The notes: generated from the sequence alone by a model not told the origin. Positions 18,491 through 28,429 are shown, counted from the first letter of the stretch. The stretch is 64,000 bases of DNA from Rhizobium brockwellii (GCF_000769405.2 NZ_CP053439.1:2480001-2544000), one strand, 5' to 3'. Made by a program: numbers and translations.

Positions 18491-19741
18491 CTAGATTCGC
18501 ATCGCGCCATGCGGTTCCTCGGCCTCCTCCGTGCCGAAGCGGATATCCTTCTTCTCGTAGCCGAAGCCGGCAAGGGCCGCGACGATGAGCGCCACCACGG
18601 CCGCGACGATCAGGAGCGCATAGGCATAGTCGCCGTCCCAGCGGGCGGCCAACCCGGCCTGCAGCGTCGCATTGCCTGACGCCAGCAGATTGCCGAGCTG
18701 GTAGGCAAAACCGGGGAAGGTGCCGCGCACCTCGTCCGGCGACAGCTCGTTCAGATGCACCGGCACGATGCCCCAGGCGCCCTGGACGAAGAACTGCATC
18801 AGGAAGGCGCCGATGGCAAGCAGCACCGGCCCCGGCGCATAGGCCCAGAGCGGCGCGACGGGTACCGCGATCAGTGCTGCGATGACGATGGCCTTCTTCC
18901 GGCCGATCCGCTGCGACAGCGCCCCAAAGAACAGCCCGCCACAGATCGCCCCGATATTGTAGACGATGGCGACAGCCCCAACCGTATAGCTCGAATAGTT
19001 GCGCTGGGTTTCGAGGAAAGTCGGGTAGATATCCTGCGTGCCGTGGCTGAAGAAGTTGAACGCCGTCATCAGGAACACCGCCCAGATAAACAGCGGAATG
19101 TTTTCGCGCAGGACCGTCAGGAACGGCCGGCGCCCCTCGGCTTGCCGTTTCAGGAAGGCCGGGCTCTCCTCGACATTGCGGCGGATATACAGCACCAGCA
19201 GCGCCGGCACCGCGCCGACAAAAAACATGCCACGCCAGCCGATGACCGGGAAGAGCAGGAAGAACACGATCGAGGCGATGAGATAGCCCGAGGGATAGCC
19301 GGCCTGCAGGATGCCGGAAACGATGCCGCGGCTTTCCTCCGGCACCGTCTCCATAACAAGCGAGGCGCCGACGCCCCATTCACCGCCCATGGCGATACCG
19401 TAGAGCGCCCTGAGCACGAGAAACATCGTGAGCCCGGTGGAGAAGCCGGTCAGGAATTCGAACAGCGAATAGAGCAGCACGTCGGCCATCAGCGTGATGC
19501 GCCGCCCGTAACGGTCGGCCGCCAGCCCGAAGATCAGCGCGCCGAGCGCCCGCATGGCAAGCGTCAGGAAGATCGCCACCGAGACGGCGGGAACGTCGGT
19601 GTGGAATTCCTCCGCGATATATTTGAGAACGAAGACGAGAATGAAGAAATCGAAGGCGTCGAGCGTCCAGCCGAGATAGCTGGCGATGACGGTGTTGCGC
19701 TGCTGCGGCGTCAGCCGGCGCAGGCTTTCCAAAGCGGACAT
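18491..19741 (-). CDS. MFS transporter, sialate/aromatic-acid:H+ symporter type
   Basis: 416 residues. Start ATG 19741 has GGAGG upstream; longer forms start without such a site. Twelve membrane helices are expected. The first helix has SYLGWTLDAFDFFI, in which the aspartate pair is typical of the carboxylate symporters (NanT, MhpT, ShiA, JEN1). The loop 2-3 motif is GLAADRYGRRITLM and the loop 8-9 copy GALSQRIGRKKAIV. It should import an organic acid with protons; the substrate is not determined. There are no catabolic genes beside it. REP-like repeats lie upstream. Confidence 0.9.
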   Translation of the reverse strand: MSALESLRRLTPQQRNTVIASYLGWTLDAFDFFILVFVLKYIAEEFHTDVPAVSVAIFLTLAMRALGALIFGLAADRYGRRITLMADVLLYSLFEFLTGFSTGLTMFLVLRALYGIAMGGEWGVGASLVMETVPEESRGIVSGILQAGYPSGYLIASIVFFLLFPVIGWRGMFFVGAVPALLVLYIRRNVEESPAFLKRQAEGRRPFLTVLRENIPLFIWAVFLMTAFNFFSHGTQDIYPTFLETQRNYSSYTVGAVAIVYNIGAICGGLFFGALSQRIGRKKAIVIAALIAVPVAPLWAYAPGPVLLAIGAFLMQFFVQGAWGIVPVHLNELSPDEVRGTFPGFAYQLGNLLASGNATLQAGLAARWDGDYAYALLIVAAVVALIVAALAGFGYEKKDIRFGTEEAEEPHGAMRI

Positions 19742-20157
19742 CTGATATTCCTCCGTCCGAAAGCGGCGGCGAGGCGGGCAATTCCGGATGCCGTCGGAAG
19801 GGGTGCCCGAAACGGGCGGGTGATGCTGTTGCGGCAGCGGTTGCAGTCGGAGACAGCGGGCCATAACGTCAGCAATGCTGCCCGTGTTCCATCACGATTG
19901 CCGTGATCGGGCGGCGTCCCACGCGGCTCCTTGTCGCAGGCATACGACCGTCAGCGCCCTGCCCTTGGGCGCGGCACCCTCCAACATCCCTTATCCTGAG
20001 GCGCGGAGCCCGTAGGGCGAAGCCTCGAAGGACACGCTGCAACGCTGCTCCTTGCGTCCATTTGACGTCGAAGCACCCGCCTCGTCCTTCGAGGCCCCTA
20101 CGGGGCGCCTCGGGATGAGGCTCTCTTGGATGTTGCCGCCATGCGAAAACGCTATGC
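19742..20157. repeat. Gene-free stretch with REP-like palindromes
   Basis: No credible gene. About 19945-20130 holds two face-to-face arms of a REP/BIME-like element: CTTATCCTGAGGCGCGGAGC with AGCCTCGAAGGACACGC, then TCGTCCTTCGAGGCCCCTAC and GCGCCTCGGGATGAGG. Related sequence is at about 21080-21190 and 32800-32890. The first 120 bp would hold the MFS gene promoter; I see no clear boxes. Confidence 0.65.
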
Positions 20158-20967
20158 CTAGCTCTGGCCCGGCACCCTGCCCCGGCACGCCCACGCCACC
20201 GACGCGAACGACCGCGGCCCATTCGGCTCGCCAGCCTCGTAAGCGGCCCTGACGGCGGCATCGACCGCCTTTCGCTTCGCCGGGTCCAGACCGGCAACAT
20301 ATTTACCGAGTGGTCCCTCGCCGGCGGCGATCGGATCCCAGTAATCCTCGAAGGAAAGATATTCCATCCGGATCAACAGCGAGGTCTCCTCGACATCGGC
20401 TAGGCCCTGCGCGATGAAGCTCTCCTTCATTTCCCCCGGCCGCGTCATCGGCTGGAAACAATATCTGCGGCGCATCGCCAGCGCGTTCTCGTCGAGCATC
20501 GCCACCGTATCCCACATCATCCGCATGCCGGACATGCCGCCATAATGGTCCCAGACGGCGGCCGCGACCACGCCACCCGGGCGCACGACACGGCGCATCT
20601 CGGACACCGCCTTTCCCGCCTCCGGCACGAAATGCAGCACGAGCAGCGACATCGCCCGGTCGAAGCGGTTATCCTCGAAGGGAAGCGCGCAGGCATCGGC
20701 CTGCTGAATGGATATGCGCGGATCGGTGTTGCGTCGCGTTGCCGCCTCGACGAAAACCGGCGAATAGTCGACGGCGACGATCTCCTGCAGACCCGGCGTT
20801 TCCGCCAGCGTGAATGCGAGGCTGCCGGTGCCGCAGCCGACATCAAGCACGCGATCACCATTCGCGAGACCGGCGAAATCGACCAGCATCGGCGCCAGCT
20901 TCCTGCTCCAGCGCCCCATCAGCCGTTCGTAACCATCTGCACTTTCGACATTGAAACTCGACGGCAT
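20158..20967 (-). CDS. Class I SAM-dependent methyltransferase
   Basis: 269 residues from ATG 20967; the longer frame to 21135 runs through repeat sequence and is rejected. Motif I is GDRVLDVGCGTGSLAF, motif II IVAVDYSP, motif III QQADACALPFED, and the post-motif VRPGGVVAAAVWDHYGG. This is the UbiE/Methyltransf_11 type, cytoplasmic. The substrate cannot be deduced. It is monocistronic, flanked by REP-like repeats on both sides. Confidence 0.9.
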   Translation of the reverse strand: MPSSFNVESADGYERLMGRWSRKLAPMLVDFAGLANGDRVLDVGCGTGSLAFTLAETPGLQEIVAVDYSPVFVEAATRRNTDPRISIQQADACALPFEDNRFDRAMSLLVLHFVPEAGKAVSEMRRVVRPGGVVAAAVWDHYGGMSGMRMMWDTVAMLDENALAMRRRYCFQPMTRPGEMKESFIAQGLADVEETSLLIRMEYLSFEDYWDPIAAGEGPLGKYVAGLDPAKRKAVDAAVRAAYEAGEPNGPRSFASVAWACRGRVPGQS

Positions 20968-21559
20968 TGAAGTTTCCCCCTTCAAGGACACAGGTCTTCG
21001 GTTGAATACTAGGCTTCGCCGGCGACTGTGCAAGCGGACTTCTCCCAGGCGGCGGCGGTCAGACGGGCAAGTCGAGATGCCCTGGGGCGCAGCTCTGGCC
21101 CCAGCCGCAGAGAGCCCGGCCTCCTCCAACATCATTTATCCTCAGGGGCGCAGCCTACGGGGCGAAGGCTCGAAGGATCACCCGCCCTCTCTAGCCTTGT
21201 CCCAAGGTACTAGGATCATCCCAGCTCTCCGGCAGTGGGCTTTGCAAGAGCGTCAACCCCAGCCTCCCTCATTCCTGTGCCCGTCACAGGAATCCAGAGC
21301 GCCCAAGTCCTTGGGCGCGGGAGACTTCCGTTCCTCGATGAGAGTCATTCACGGCGCGGACGCGCCGTGGCTGGATGCCTGTGACAAGCACAGGAATGAA
21401 GGATGAGAAGTAGGCGCCTCGCCGACAGAAGCCTCGAAGGATCATTCCGACTTGCCCTCTAACGCCTCTCGTACGAACTACGCAAACGCCGTTCGATCGG
21501 CCTTCACCAAATATCACCAAGCGGCGACATCGCAACGGCGAACTCATCCGGCGGCCCTG
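20968..21559. repeat. Gene-free stretch built of several intergenic repeats
   Basis: About 21080-21190 is a REP-like arm (TTATCCTCAGGGGCGCAGCC, GGCTCGAAGGATCA). About 21265-21410 is a second element with inverted ends, CATTCCTGTGCCCGTCACAG and CTGTGACAAGCACAGGAATG, around inner palindromes GCGCCCAAGTCCTTGGGCGC and CACGGCGCGGACGCGCCGTG. This composite directly abuts the truncated LysR gene. No protein-coding gene is supported. Confidence 0.65.
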
Positions 21560-21973
21560 ATCGCCCGCAAGCTCGGCTCGACGCACCGCCTTCTCTGTGC
21601 AAGTCCGGATTATCTCGCCCGTTACGGCGCGCCCGATGTGCCCGCCGATCTCGCCCGCCACGACTGTGTCATCGCCGGTCAATCCGCCGATGCGCAATGG
21701 CTGCTCGAAGGCCCGCACGGCCAGGAAACGGTCACGGTCTCGGGCCGCTTCGCCGCCAACGAGATGCAGGCGGTGATGGCCGCCGCGATCGCCGGCTACG
21801 GCATTGCGCAATTGCCGCACGGTGTCGCCGACGTCTGCATCAAGGACGGGCGGCTGCGCCGCGTTCTCGACGGCTACACGCCGCCAGCCGGCGGCCTGCA
21901 TGTCGTCTATCCCAGCAGCCGGCACCTGCCGCCTTTGGTCAAGGCATTCATCGACTGGCCGTCAGACGGCTGA
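21560..21973 (+). pseudogene. LysR-family regulator remnant (C-terminal effector domain only)
   Basis: About 138 residues match the C-terminal two thirds of a LysR substrate-binding domain: LIARKLGSTHRLLCASPDYL, DVPADLARHDCVI, AAIAGYGIAQLPHGVADVCI and the closing GGLHVVYPSSRHLPPLVKAF. The helix-turn-helix and hinge are absent, and the upstream sequence is repeat DNA. It therefore looks like a 5'-truncated gene, probably cut by repeat-mediated deletion. A short open frame back to 21452 exists but does not add regulator sequence. It should not bind DNA. Confidence 0.75.
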
Positions 21974-22043
21974 ACGCGATAGCCGGCAGCAACGACGATT
22001 ACGTGATCATCTCGCGCTAGGATGATTCCTCCCGCCCTCGCCG

Positions 22044-23510
22044 TCACATTTCCTTCAGCACCACCTTGCTGTCGAGGCTTCCGATCAAGGTCGCGCTCGC
22101 CTGGTTGAGGCCTGCGACCTTCACGACAATGCCGTGCGCTTCGAACCGATGCACGACCTTGTCGAGTGCGGCAACGGCGGTGATGTCCCAGAAATGCGCT
22201 TCGGACACGTCGACCAACACCGACTTGCCGACCGCATCTTGAACATCGAAGGCTTCGACGAAGACGTCGGCGGAGGCAAAGAACACCTGGCCAGACACGC
22301 GATAGGTCAGCCGCCCGGCGGCTTGGTCGGGCGCCACGTCGACGCGCAGCAGGCGGGCGACCTTGAAGGTGAAGAACACGCCGCTGAGCAGCACGCCGAC
22401 CGTCACCCCGAGCGCCAGATTGGCGGTGAAGACGGTGACGAGGACGGTTGCCACCATGACGGCGCTCGACATCCGGGGATGGACGATAACCGCTCTCAGC
22501 GACGACCAGTCGAACGTATCGATCGACACCATGACCATGATCGCCACCAGCGCAGCGACTGGAACCTCAGACACCCACGGCTTCAGGAGCACCATCAGGA
22601 TCAACAAAAACGCGCCGGCAAACAGGGTGGAGAGCCGGCCGCGCCCGCCATATTTCACGTTGCTCACCGTCTGGCCGATCATGCCGCAGCCGGCGATGCC
22701 GCCGAACAGGCTGGCAGCCGCGTTGGCGAGGCCGAGACCGGTGCATTCGCGGTTCTTCGAGCTCGGCGTATCGGTGAGATCGTCGACGACGCTCGCCGTC
22801 ATCATCGATTCCAGCAGCCCGACCATCGCAATGGCAAGTGCAGGTGCTGCAATGATCCGAAGCGTTTCCAGCGTCAGCGGCACGGCCGGCCAGCCGAAGA
22901 CAGGCAGCGAATCCGGCAGCTTGCCGAGATCGGCGACGGTGAGAACCGGAAGCCCGAGCGCAATCGAGGCGACGGTCAGGATCAGGATGCAGATCAGCGG
23001 CGACGGGATCGCCGTCGTAACGCGGGGCGTTACATAAATGATGACGAGCCCTGCAATCAGCACAGCATATTCCATCCAGCCGGCCCCAATGACGTGCGGC
23101 ATCTGCGCGGCAAAGATCAGGATGGCCAGTGCATTCACGAAACCGGTGCGAACGGATTTCGACACGAAACGCATCAGCACGCCAAGCCGCAGCAGGCCGA
23201 ACACGATCTGCATCAGCCCCGCCAGCAGCCCGGCGGCAAAGAGATAGGGCAAGCCATGGGTATGCACCAGCGGTGCCGCGACCAGCGCCACTGATCCGGC
23301 CGCCGCTGAAATCATCGCCGGGCGTCCGCCGGTAAACGCAATGACGATGCTGATGACGAAAGAGGCGAACAGACCAACTTCGGGATCGACCCCCGCCACG
23401 AAGGAAAAGGCGATCACTTCGGGGATCAGGGCGAAGGTCGCCACCGCTCCGGCAAGCATTTCGCGCATGGGATTGGCGGACCAATCACGACGGATGGAGG
23501 AAAGCAGCAT
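22044..23510 (-). CDS. SulP-family anion permease with STAS domain
   Basis: 488 residues from ATG 23510. Ten or more membrane helices follow the SulP pattern (EMLAGAVATFALIPEVIAFS, ending helix 1 and 2, and GGRPAMISAAAGSVALVAAP). A cytoplasmic STAS domain occupies the last 100 residues (GQVFFASADVFVEAFD and DVSEAHFWDITAVAALDKV). SulP proteins carry sulfate, bicarbonate or other anions across the inner membrane. In many rhizobia this subfamily is annotated as sulfate permease; the substrate is not readable. No carbonic anhydrase gene is adjacent. It is monocistronic. Confidence 0.9.
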   Translation of the reverse strand: MLLSSIRRDWSANPMREMLAGAVATFALIPEVIAFSFVAGVDPEVGLFASFVISIVIAFTGGRPAMISAAAGSVALVAAPLVHTHGLPYLFAAGLLAGLMQIVFGLLRLGVLMRFVSKSVRTGFVNALAILIFAAQMPHVIGAGWMEYAVLIAGLVIIYVTPRVTTAIPSPLICILILTVASIALGLPVLTVADLGKLPDSLPVFGWPAVPLTLETLRIIAAPALAIAMVGLLESMMTASVVDDLTDTPSSKNRECTGLGLANAAASLFGGIAGCGMIGQTVSNVKYGGRGRLSTLFAGAFLLILMVLLKPWVSEVPVAALVAIMVMVSIDTFDWSSLRAVIVHPRMSSAVMVATVLVTVFTANLALGVTVGVLLSGVFFTFKVARLLRVDVAPDQAAGRLTYRVSGQVFFASADVFVEAFDVQDAVGKSVLVDVSEAHFWDITAVAALDKVVHRFEAHGIVVKVAGLNQASATLIGSLDSKVVLKEM

Positions 23511-23770
23511 AGAATGGATTCTCGCAAAGCATGGCCGGACCCACTCTGTCGAGCGGTCACGAGATGGCATGCAGGTTTTGCGTTGTCTGGCGGATCGGCG
23601 GCCAGAAGAGCCACCCGGGGTCTCACCGGGTCCGTGGTGAATGCCTGCGGTATAGACGAGATCTTTACTGCAGCGCAACATTCGATTGCGCTGAAATCAA
23701 AACGCCAAAGTCGACGAGCAGCCTCAAACACCCGAAGCGCGCTCCTTGCCCCCTCTGGATTGCGGAACCC

Positions 23771-24022
23771 TCACTGCCAGAGGAAATCCGGCCCGGTGCT
23801 CTGAGAGGTAAGCTTCAGCGTCCCGTCCGGCTGGACGACATAGGTCTCGAACACACGGTAAGCGAAATCGCCAAGAAAGGTATTCTTGACCACCGTTCCC
23901 GGACGATAGGGCGAACGGAGAACCTTTCCACCATAGGTGAGGCTGCCGGGAAGCGGCTGCGGATCCCCTGCGCTGGCGCAGCCCGAGAGAGCGAAGAGAA
24001 CGGCAATGAGCGCATATTTCAT
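23771..24022 (-). CDS. Small lipoprotein
   Basis: 83 residues. The signal MKYALIAVLFALSGCAS has a clear lipobox (LSGC, Cys15). The mature part of 68 residues (LPGSLTYGGKVLRSPYRPGT, then FRVFETYVVQPDGTLK-like strands) is beta-rich and has no further cysteine. It lies at the cell envelope. Function unknown. It lies 78 bp upstream, in reading direction after, the receiver gene on the same strand. Confidence 0.78.
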   Translation of the reverse strand: MKYALIAVLFALSGCASAGDPQPLPGSLTYGGKVLRSPYRPGTVVKNTFLGDFAYRVFETYVVQPDGTLKLTSQSTGPDFLWQ

Positions 24023-24099
24023 CCGGACTTCTCCTCGGGCAGGCGCAGCGGCCTGAGCGACGTCGATTTCCTTCTTATAACACGCAGCCTTGATGCTGT

Positions 24100-24477
24100 T
24101 CAGAACGCAGCCTTGCTGCGGTCGAAGTTTTTACGTCGCACCTCCGCCCGCGAGAGCGCGCTGGCGATCCTCTCATCGGTGAAGGGCTTGGAGATGACAT
24201 CAAGCGCGCCTTCGATACCGTGACCGACATTTTCGGGACTGCCGGTCACGAAGATGACGTCAACTCCATGGCGGTCGATCAGCCGGCGCGCGAGCTGGGC
24301 GCCGCTCAGCCCATCGGAGAGATTGAGATCGACGAGCGCGACATCGCTTCTTTGAGCGTGGGCGAGAGCCTGCTCAACTGTCGAAACCGGCCCGATGGTC
24401 TGGTGCCCGGCCTCTTGCGCAATGCGTTCGAGCTCCAGAGCGATAAAATTCTCATCTTCAACGATCATGACCTTCAT
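24100..24477 (-). CDS. Single-domain response regulator (CheY-like receiver)
   Basis: 125 residues, a stand-alone receiver domain. The acidic pocket is Glu7, Asp8 and Glu9 (MIVEDEN), the phospho-acceptor is Asp50 (ALVDLNLSDG), and Thr78 and Lys97 complete the active site (FVTGS, SKPFT). It has no output domain, so it probably acts by protein contact or as a phosphate relay or sink. No kinase gene is adjacent, so it is an orphan. It is cytoplasmic. Confidence 0.9.
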   Translation of the reverse strand: MKVMIVEDENFIALELERIAQEAGHQTIGPVSTVEQALAHAQRSDVALVDLNLSDGLSGAQLARRLIDRHGVDVIFVTGSPENVGHGIEGALDVISKPFTDERIASALSRAEVRRKNFDRSKAAF

Positions 24478-24707
24478 GAATAAGCCTCCTCATAGACGGG
24501 CTGTCAGGCGCACTGCCGGCAGCGGCTACAACGCAACCGTCGTCGGAATGTTTCCACCTTGAGAAGAATATGTTGGCGATCGGCGAGGTACTAATTTGAC
24601 TTTGGGACGTACGGCCCTCACCGCAGCCGTCCGTCGAACGACTGTTGCACCTTTCGAAATCACCGCTTGGAATGGTTGAGATTCAAGGGCCATCGTGACT
24701 AGCGACA

Positions 24708-26468
24708 TTACTCCGCCCGGGCAAACAACTCCCGGTCCCGGGCGCGGATGGGGTCGGTCCAGTCGCGTTCGAACCAGGGCGTGCCGCCGGGCTGCGGCGG
24801 GCGTTTGAGCTCCAGCGGACGGGACGGGCCGTCGCTCGCTTCGGAGGCGACGCGGAAGACGTAGTGGTCGTACATCCTGAGCGCCTCGATCATGTAGCTG
24901 GTCGCAACCGTCCGGTCGCGGACGAGGACGAGGTTCTCTCCGTTCTCGTCATCGGCGGGTTCGGAGAAATTATAGGAGCCGAGATAGACCCGCGCCGTCG
25001 GCTTGTCGAAGTCGAGCACGACGAACTTGTGGTGCATCCTCGTGCCGCGCTGTTTGCCGTCGACGCCTGACAGGCCCGAAGGCTCGGTCACGAAGGGCGG
25101 CGGCACGTTGCCCGTCAACGCCGCCGACCGCACCACCCGCCGACGGTTGTCGGGAGTGAGCACAGTGAGACCCAGATTGCCCGCCCGCACCTCGGCATCG
25201 GCAATGCCCATCACATGCATATCGGGACGCTCCAGGGCGCGCCCCAATGCCGGGCCGATCGCTCCCTTGGTCATCTGGCCGAGAAAGGCAAGCGAGAAGA
25301 ACACGCTGGACCGCGCGGTATCGATATCGGCGCCGATCTCGTCCAGCCGGCCATTGGCGTCGCTGTGCGGAGAGAAAGCGACCTTGGCGTCGACGCCGTC
25401 AAGGCCGAGATCGATCCAGCCGGCGGAACTTGGCGAGTCGCGGAAATCGTCGGCGCGTTTGGCGGTGAAATAACTCTCGAAGGCGGTGAAATAATCGTCG
25501 ATCGCCTTGTCGCTGTGGACGGCGAGGCTGTTGTTCGACTGTACATAAAGCCCGCGCCAGCTGAGATTGGTCGAACCGTAGAGCACGGTCGAGATGCCGT
25601 CGCCGCTGACGGCGATCGATTTCTGATGCTGCAGGTTGGCCATATGCTGGCGCTTGACGTTGGCAGCCCCCGCCGAGGCGATCAGCCGCTCCGCCGCCTT
25701 GGTCTCCGGCGAATTCGGGCGGCCGTGGCCCTTGGTGCGGGCGCTGTCGTCGATGATGATCTTGAGCTTCGGCCCCAGCGCCTCCAGCCGGGTGACCACC
25801 TCGGGCAGGTTGAGGTCATAGGCGATGACCCGCACTTCGGCGCCGGCAGCGTGCGCCCTGTCGAGCAGATCGAGGGTTTCGGCACGCGCCTCGAAGCCCA
25901 TCCAGGCGAGCGCCCGCTCGGCATCGGCATGGGTCGGCACGAAGTCCAGCCCCAGGTCGCCATCCGGTGGCACCAGCGTGATGATCGTCGGCGCGTCGGC
26001 GGCAAAATTGCGCACGAAGGCCTGCGACGAGACGAAGCCACGGGTGAAGGCGACGTTGAGCTTGCCGGGAATGGTTTCGCGCATCAGCGCCAGTTCCGCC
26101 TCCTGCGCCTCGCCCGATGTCAGCGCGCCTGCTGCGTCCATGAACTTTGGCGTGATGCGATAAGTGAACTTGCCGGCCAGATCGGCATTGAAGGGAAAGT
26201 GCACCCAGCGGAATTTTTGGATCGGCGCCTCGGTGGTGCGAATGCCGTCCTCGGGAACCGGCTGGCCGGGAAAACCGATGCGGTTGTGAACGGCCTTGAA
26301 GAAGTCCGTGCCCGGCTCGCGATACTGGATGGCGAAGCCGACGAAATCGACCGGCGGCCGGCCGTTCTTCCAGTCCATGCCGAGCAACACCATGCCGTCG
26401 CCGCGATGGATGGTCAGCGCAAAAAGCGCCGCCGCATTCCTGCCGGTCACACGAAAATCCGTATCCAT
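24708..26468 (-). CDS. Phospholipase D-like protein with two HxK motifs
   Basis: 586 residues. After an N-terminal beta-rich region of about 140 residues come two PLD repeats. The first active-site motif is LQHQKSIAVSGD (His281, Lys283) followed by YGSTNLSWRG. The second is MHHKFVVLDFD (His479, Lys481, Asp486) followed by YLGSYNFSEPADDENGEN. Both halves are intact, so a phosphodiesterase or phosphatidyltransferase active site can form. No signal peptide is present, so it may act inside the cell or on nucleic acid or lipid. The substrate is unknown. Confidence 0.85.
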   Translation of the reverse strand: MDTDFRVTGRNAAALFALTIHRGDGMVLLGMDWKNGRPPVDFVGFAIQYREPGTDFFKAVHNRIGFPGQPVPEDGIRTTEAPIQKFRWVHFPFNADLAGKFTYRITPKFMDAAGALTSGEAQEAELALMRETIPGKLNVAFTRGFVSSQAFVRNFAADAPTIITLVPPDGDLGLDFVPTHADAERALAWMGFEARAETLDLLDRAHAAGAEVRVIAYDLNLPEVVTRLEALGPKLKIIIDDSARTKGHGRPNSPETKAAERLIASAGAANVKRQHMANLQHQKSIAVSGDGISTVLYGSTNLSWRGLYVQSNNSLAVHSDKAIDDYFTAFESYFTAKRADDFRDSPSSAGWIDLGLDGVDAKVAFSPHSDANGRLDEIGADIDTARSSVFFSLAFLGQMTKGAIGPALGRALERPDMHVMGIADAEVRAGNLGLTVLTPDNRRRVVRSAALTGNVPPPFVTEPSGLSGVDGKQRGTRMHHKFVVLDFDKPTARVYLGSYNFSEPADDENGENLVLVRDRTVATSYMIEALRMYDHYVFRVASEASDGPSRPLELKRPPQPGGTPWFERDWTDPIRARDRELFARAE

Positions 26469-26740
26469 GCCCGCCTCCCCTCAATATCGGAGAAAATCTA
26501 GCATGGTTCCGTGACAGTAAGGAGATATGTCGGTGAAATTTTGCGCGCAGAAGGTGCAAGGGGCGACTGCGTGGCGCAAGCGCGTTCTCAGACGGTGCCC
26601 CTGTCGCACAGTCGTCAATCGTTGGCTCGATCGTCGACGACCGGCGCCGCCTTGGAAGGAGATTTGCGGTTCGCCAGACTTTCTGGCCGACCGCCGCATC
26701 CTCCTGATCCCACGGGCGGAGGATACGGCCGGGACCGACC

Positions 26741-27529
26741 CTACGGTTTGCCTTTGGTGCTTTCGGCCCGAAACGCCGCCTCGCCGGCATCTGACACCTC
26801 GACCCATTTCTTGTCGGGCTCGGCATCCGACATATAGCTGTCGTGCCAGTTCCACCACTTGTAGGTCGGGGTCTGGGGATAGCCCGCGGGCGAATCCTCC
26901 CAAACTTCCTGGCGGCCGAGCGGTGTGATGTCGAGGTAGTTCCAGGTGCCGCCCATCTGCTCGTCGCCGCGGTTGTTGATGAAATAGGTGCGGAAGATGC
27001 GCTCGCCGTCGCGGTAGAACACGTTGGTGCCGTGCCACTCGTCGACGCCGAAGTCCTTGTCGAAGCTGTCGGTGATCGTCACCCACGGCATCGTCCAGCC
27101 CATCCGCGCCTTCAGCCGTGCAATATCGGCCTGCGGCGCGCGCGAGGCAAAGACCAGCGTCGTGTCGCGCGCGTTAAGATGGGCGACGTGAGCGACCTGA
27201 TCGGCCACCATCGAGCAGCCGCGGCAGGCATGCTCGGGCCAGCCGAACACGCCGGGCTCGTAAAAGGCGCGGTAGAGGACGAGTTGGCGTCTACCTTCGA
27301 ACAGGTCGAGCAGGCTGACTTTGCCCTGGGGACCCTCGAACGCATAGGCCTTTTCAACAGCCATCCACGGCATGCGCCGGCGCTCGGCGGCGAGCGCGTC
27401 GCGGGCGCGGGTCTCAGCCTTTTCCTTCACGAGCAACTGCTCGCGGGCCGCCTCCCAGGCCTGCGGCGACACGACCGGTGGTTTGCGCATGGCTTGTCCG
27501 CTTTTTCCATTCTCGGCTGAAGCAGTCAT
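26741..27529 (-). CDS. DUF899 thioredoxin-like family protein
   Basis: 262 residues from ATG 27529, which has GAGGAG 9 bp upstream; the ATG at 27538 is too close to that site. The DUF899 pattern is clear: VSPQAWEAAREQLLVKEKA at the start, RQLVLYRAFYEPGVFGWPEH, the CxxC of CRGCSMVADQV, and the C-terminal YFINNRGDEQMGGTWNYLDI. The fold is thioredoxin-like, and the CRGC pair may be redox active, but the activity is unproven. It is cytoplasmic and monocistronic. The 270 bp after it show no gene. Confidence 0.88.
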   Translation of the reverse strand: MTASAENGKSGQAMRKPPVVSPQAWEAAREQLLVKEKAETRARDALAAERRRMPWMAVEKAYAFEGPQGKVSLLDLFEGRRQLVLYRAFYEPGVFGWPEHACRGCSMVADQVAHVAHLNARDTTLVFASRAPQADIARLKARMGWTMPWVTITDSFDKDFGVDEWHGTNVFYRDGERIFRTYFINNRGDEQMGGTWNYLDITPLGRQEVWEDSPAGYPQTPTYKWWNWHDSYMSDAEPDKKWVEVSDAGEAAFRAESTKGKP

Positions 27530-27794
27530 GGCTTTCATCTCCTCATTAGGGCGATTTCCCGGGCTTGGAAGCCCGGCTCATCGCGCATTGGTCTGAGATA
27601 GTTTCGCACCGGAAATCGAACAGAGGGAGTAACAAGTGTGACCGTATTCCCAGGAACCGCCGGTCGCAGCCGTGGTGGATGAGTGGTACTGGCGGGGAGC
27701 GCGTCCATTAGCGTAATCTTGTTTGCGAATTGCACACGTGCTAGAACGCGACAAAACGGCGCATACGAACCCTGATCAAACCGAGATCGTGCCC

Positions 27795-28385
27795 GTGAAT
27801 GTTTTTATCGCGACTGTTGCTGCGTTTGTCATTGGCGTCATCCCATCGTGGGCTGGTCCTTTGCACGAAGCGGCCAAGGATGGCGATATCGCCCGCGTCA
27901 CACAGTTGCTGGACCAGGGCTCCGATCTGTCGGAGCTTGATGAGGCGGGCGAGCCGGCGCTGATTATCGCGTCATTGGCCGGCCATGCCGATGTCGTCGT
28001 TCTTTTGCTGGATCGCGGCGCCGACATCGAAATTCGCAACAAGGGCGGGCTGACGGCGCTGCATGCGGCAGCCTATGCAGGAAATCTGGAGGTGGTGAAA
28101 CGGCTTGTCACCGAGGGAGCTGATGTCAACGACAGGAAGAATTTCTATCAGATGTCGCCGCTGCACGGCGCCGCCGAAGAGGGCCGCACTGACGTGGTCG
28201 CTTTTCTGTTGACTAAGAATGCGGATGTCGAAGCGACGGAAAGAAACGGGTACACGCCTCTCACTCAAGCCGGGTGGCGGGCGCATTGGGATACGGCCAA
28301 ATTACTCATGGAAGCCGGTGCCGTTTGCCAGAAAGCCGAGCTTGTGGGCGAACCGCTCTACAAGGAATGTACCAAACGGCAATAG
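27795..28385 (+). CDS. Exported ankyrin-repeat protein
   Basis: About 196 residues from GTG 27795 (GTG 27789 is the alternative). The hydrophobic start VNVFIATVAAFVIGVIPSWA acts as a signal peptide, so an upstream start at 27723 is unlikely. Four to five ankyrin repeats follow (GPLHEAAKDGDIARVTQLLD, GEPALIIASLAGHADVVVLL, GLTALHAAAYAGNLEVVKRL, MSPLHGAAEEGRTDVVAFLL). The C-terminus has two cysteines. A periplasmic protein-protein interaction role is expected. It is 44 bp ahead of the YHS-domain gene and probably in the same operon. Confidence 0.82.
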   Translation: MNVFIATVAAFVIGVIPSWAGPLHEAAKDGDIARVTQLLDQGSDLSELDEAGEPALIIASLAGHADVVVLLLDRGADIEIRNKGGLTALHAAAYAGNLEVVKRLVTEGADVNDRKNFYQMSPLHGAAEEGRTDVVAFLLTKNADVEATERNGYTPLTQAGWRAHWDTAKLLMEAGAVCQKAELVGEPLYKECTKRQ

Positions 28386-28429
28386 CATTTCGCTGGAGTA
28401 ACAGACCGGGTCCGGGAACGGAGCTTGTT

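Noticed and set aside
24526..24708. 60-codon minus-strand frame overlapping the phospholipase D stop (TAATG)
   Set aside because: It has stop-start overlap but no ribosome site of note, biased composition and no family. Not enough support for a gene.
26481..27086. Minus-strand frame of 201 codons
   Set aside because: Shifted-frame shadow of the DUF899 gene, with arginine-rich composition typical of such shadows.
27535..27735. 66-codon minus-strand frame between DUF899 and the ankyrin gene
   Set aside because: No ribosome site, no family, and it overlaps the DUF899 promoter.
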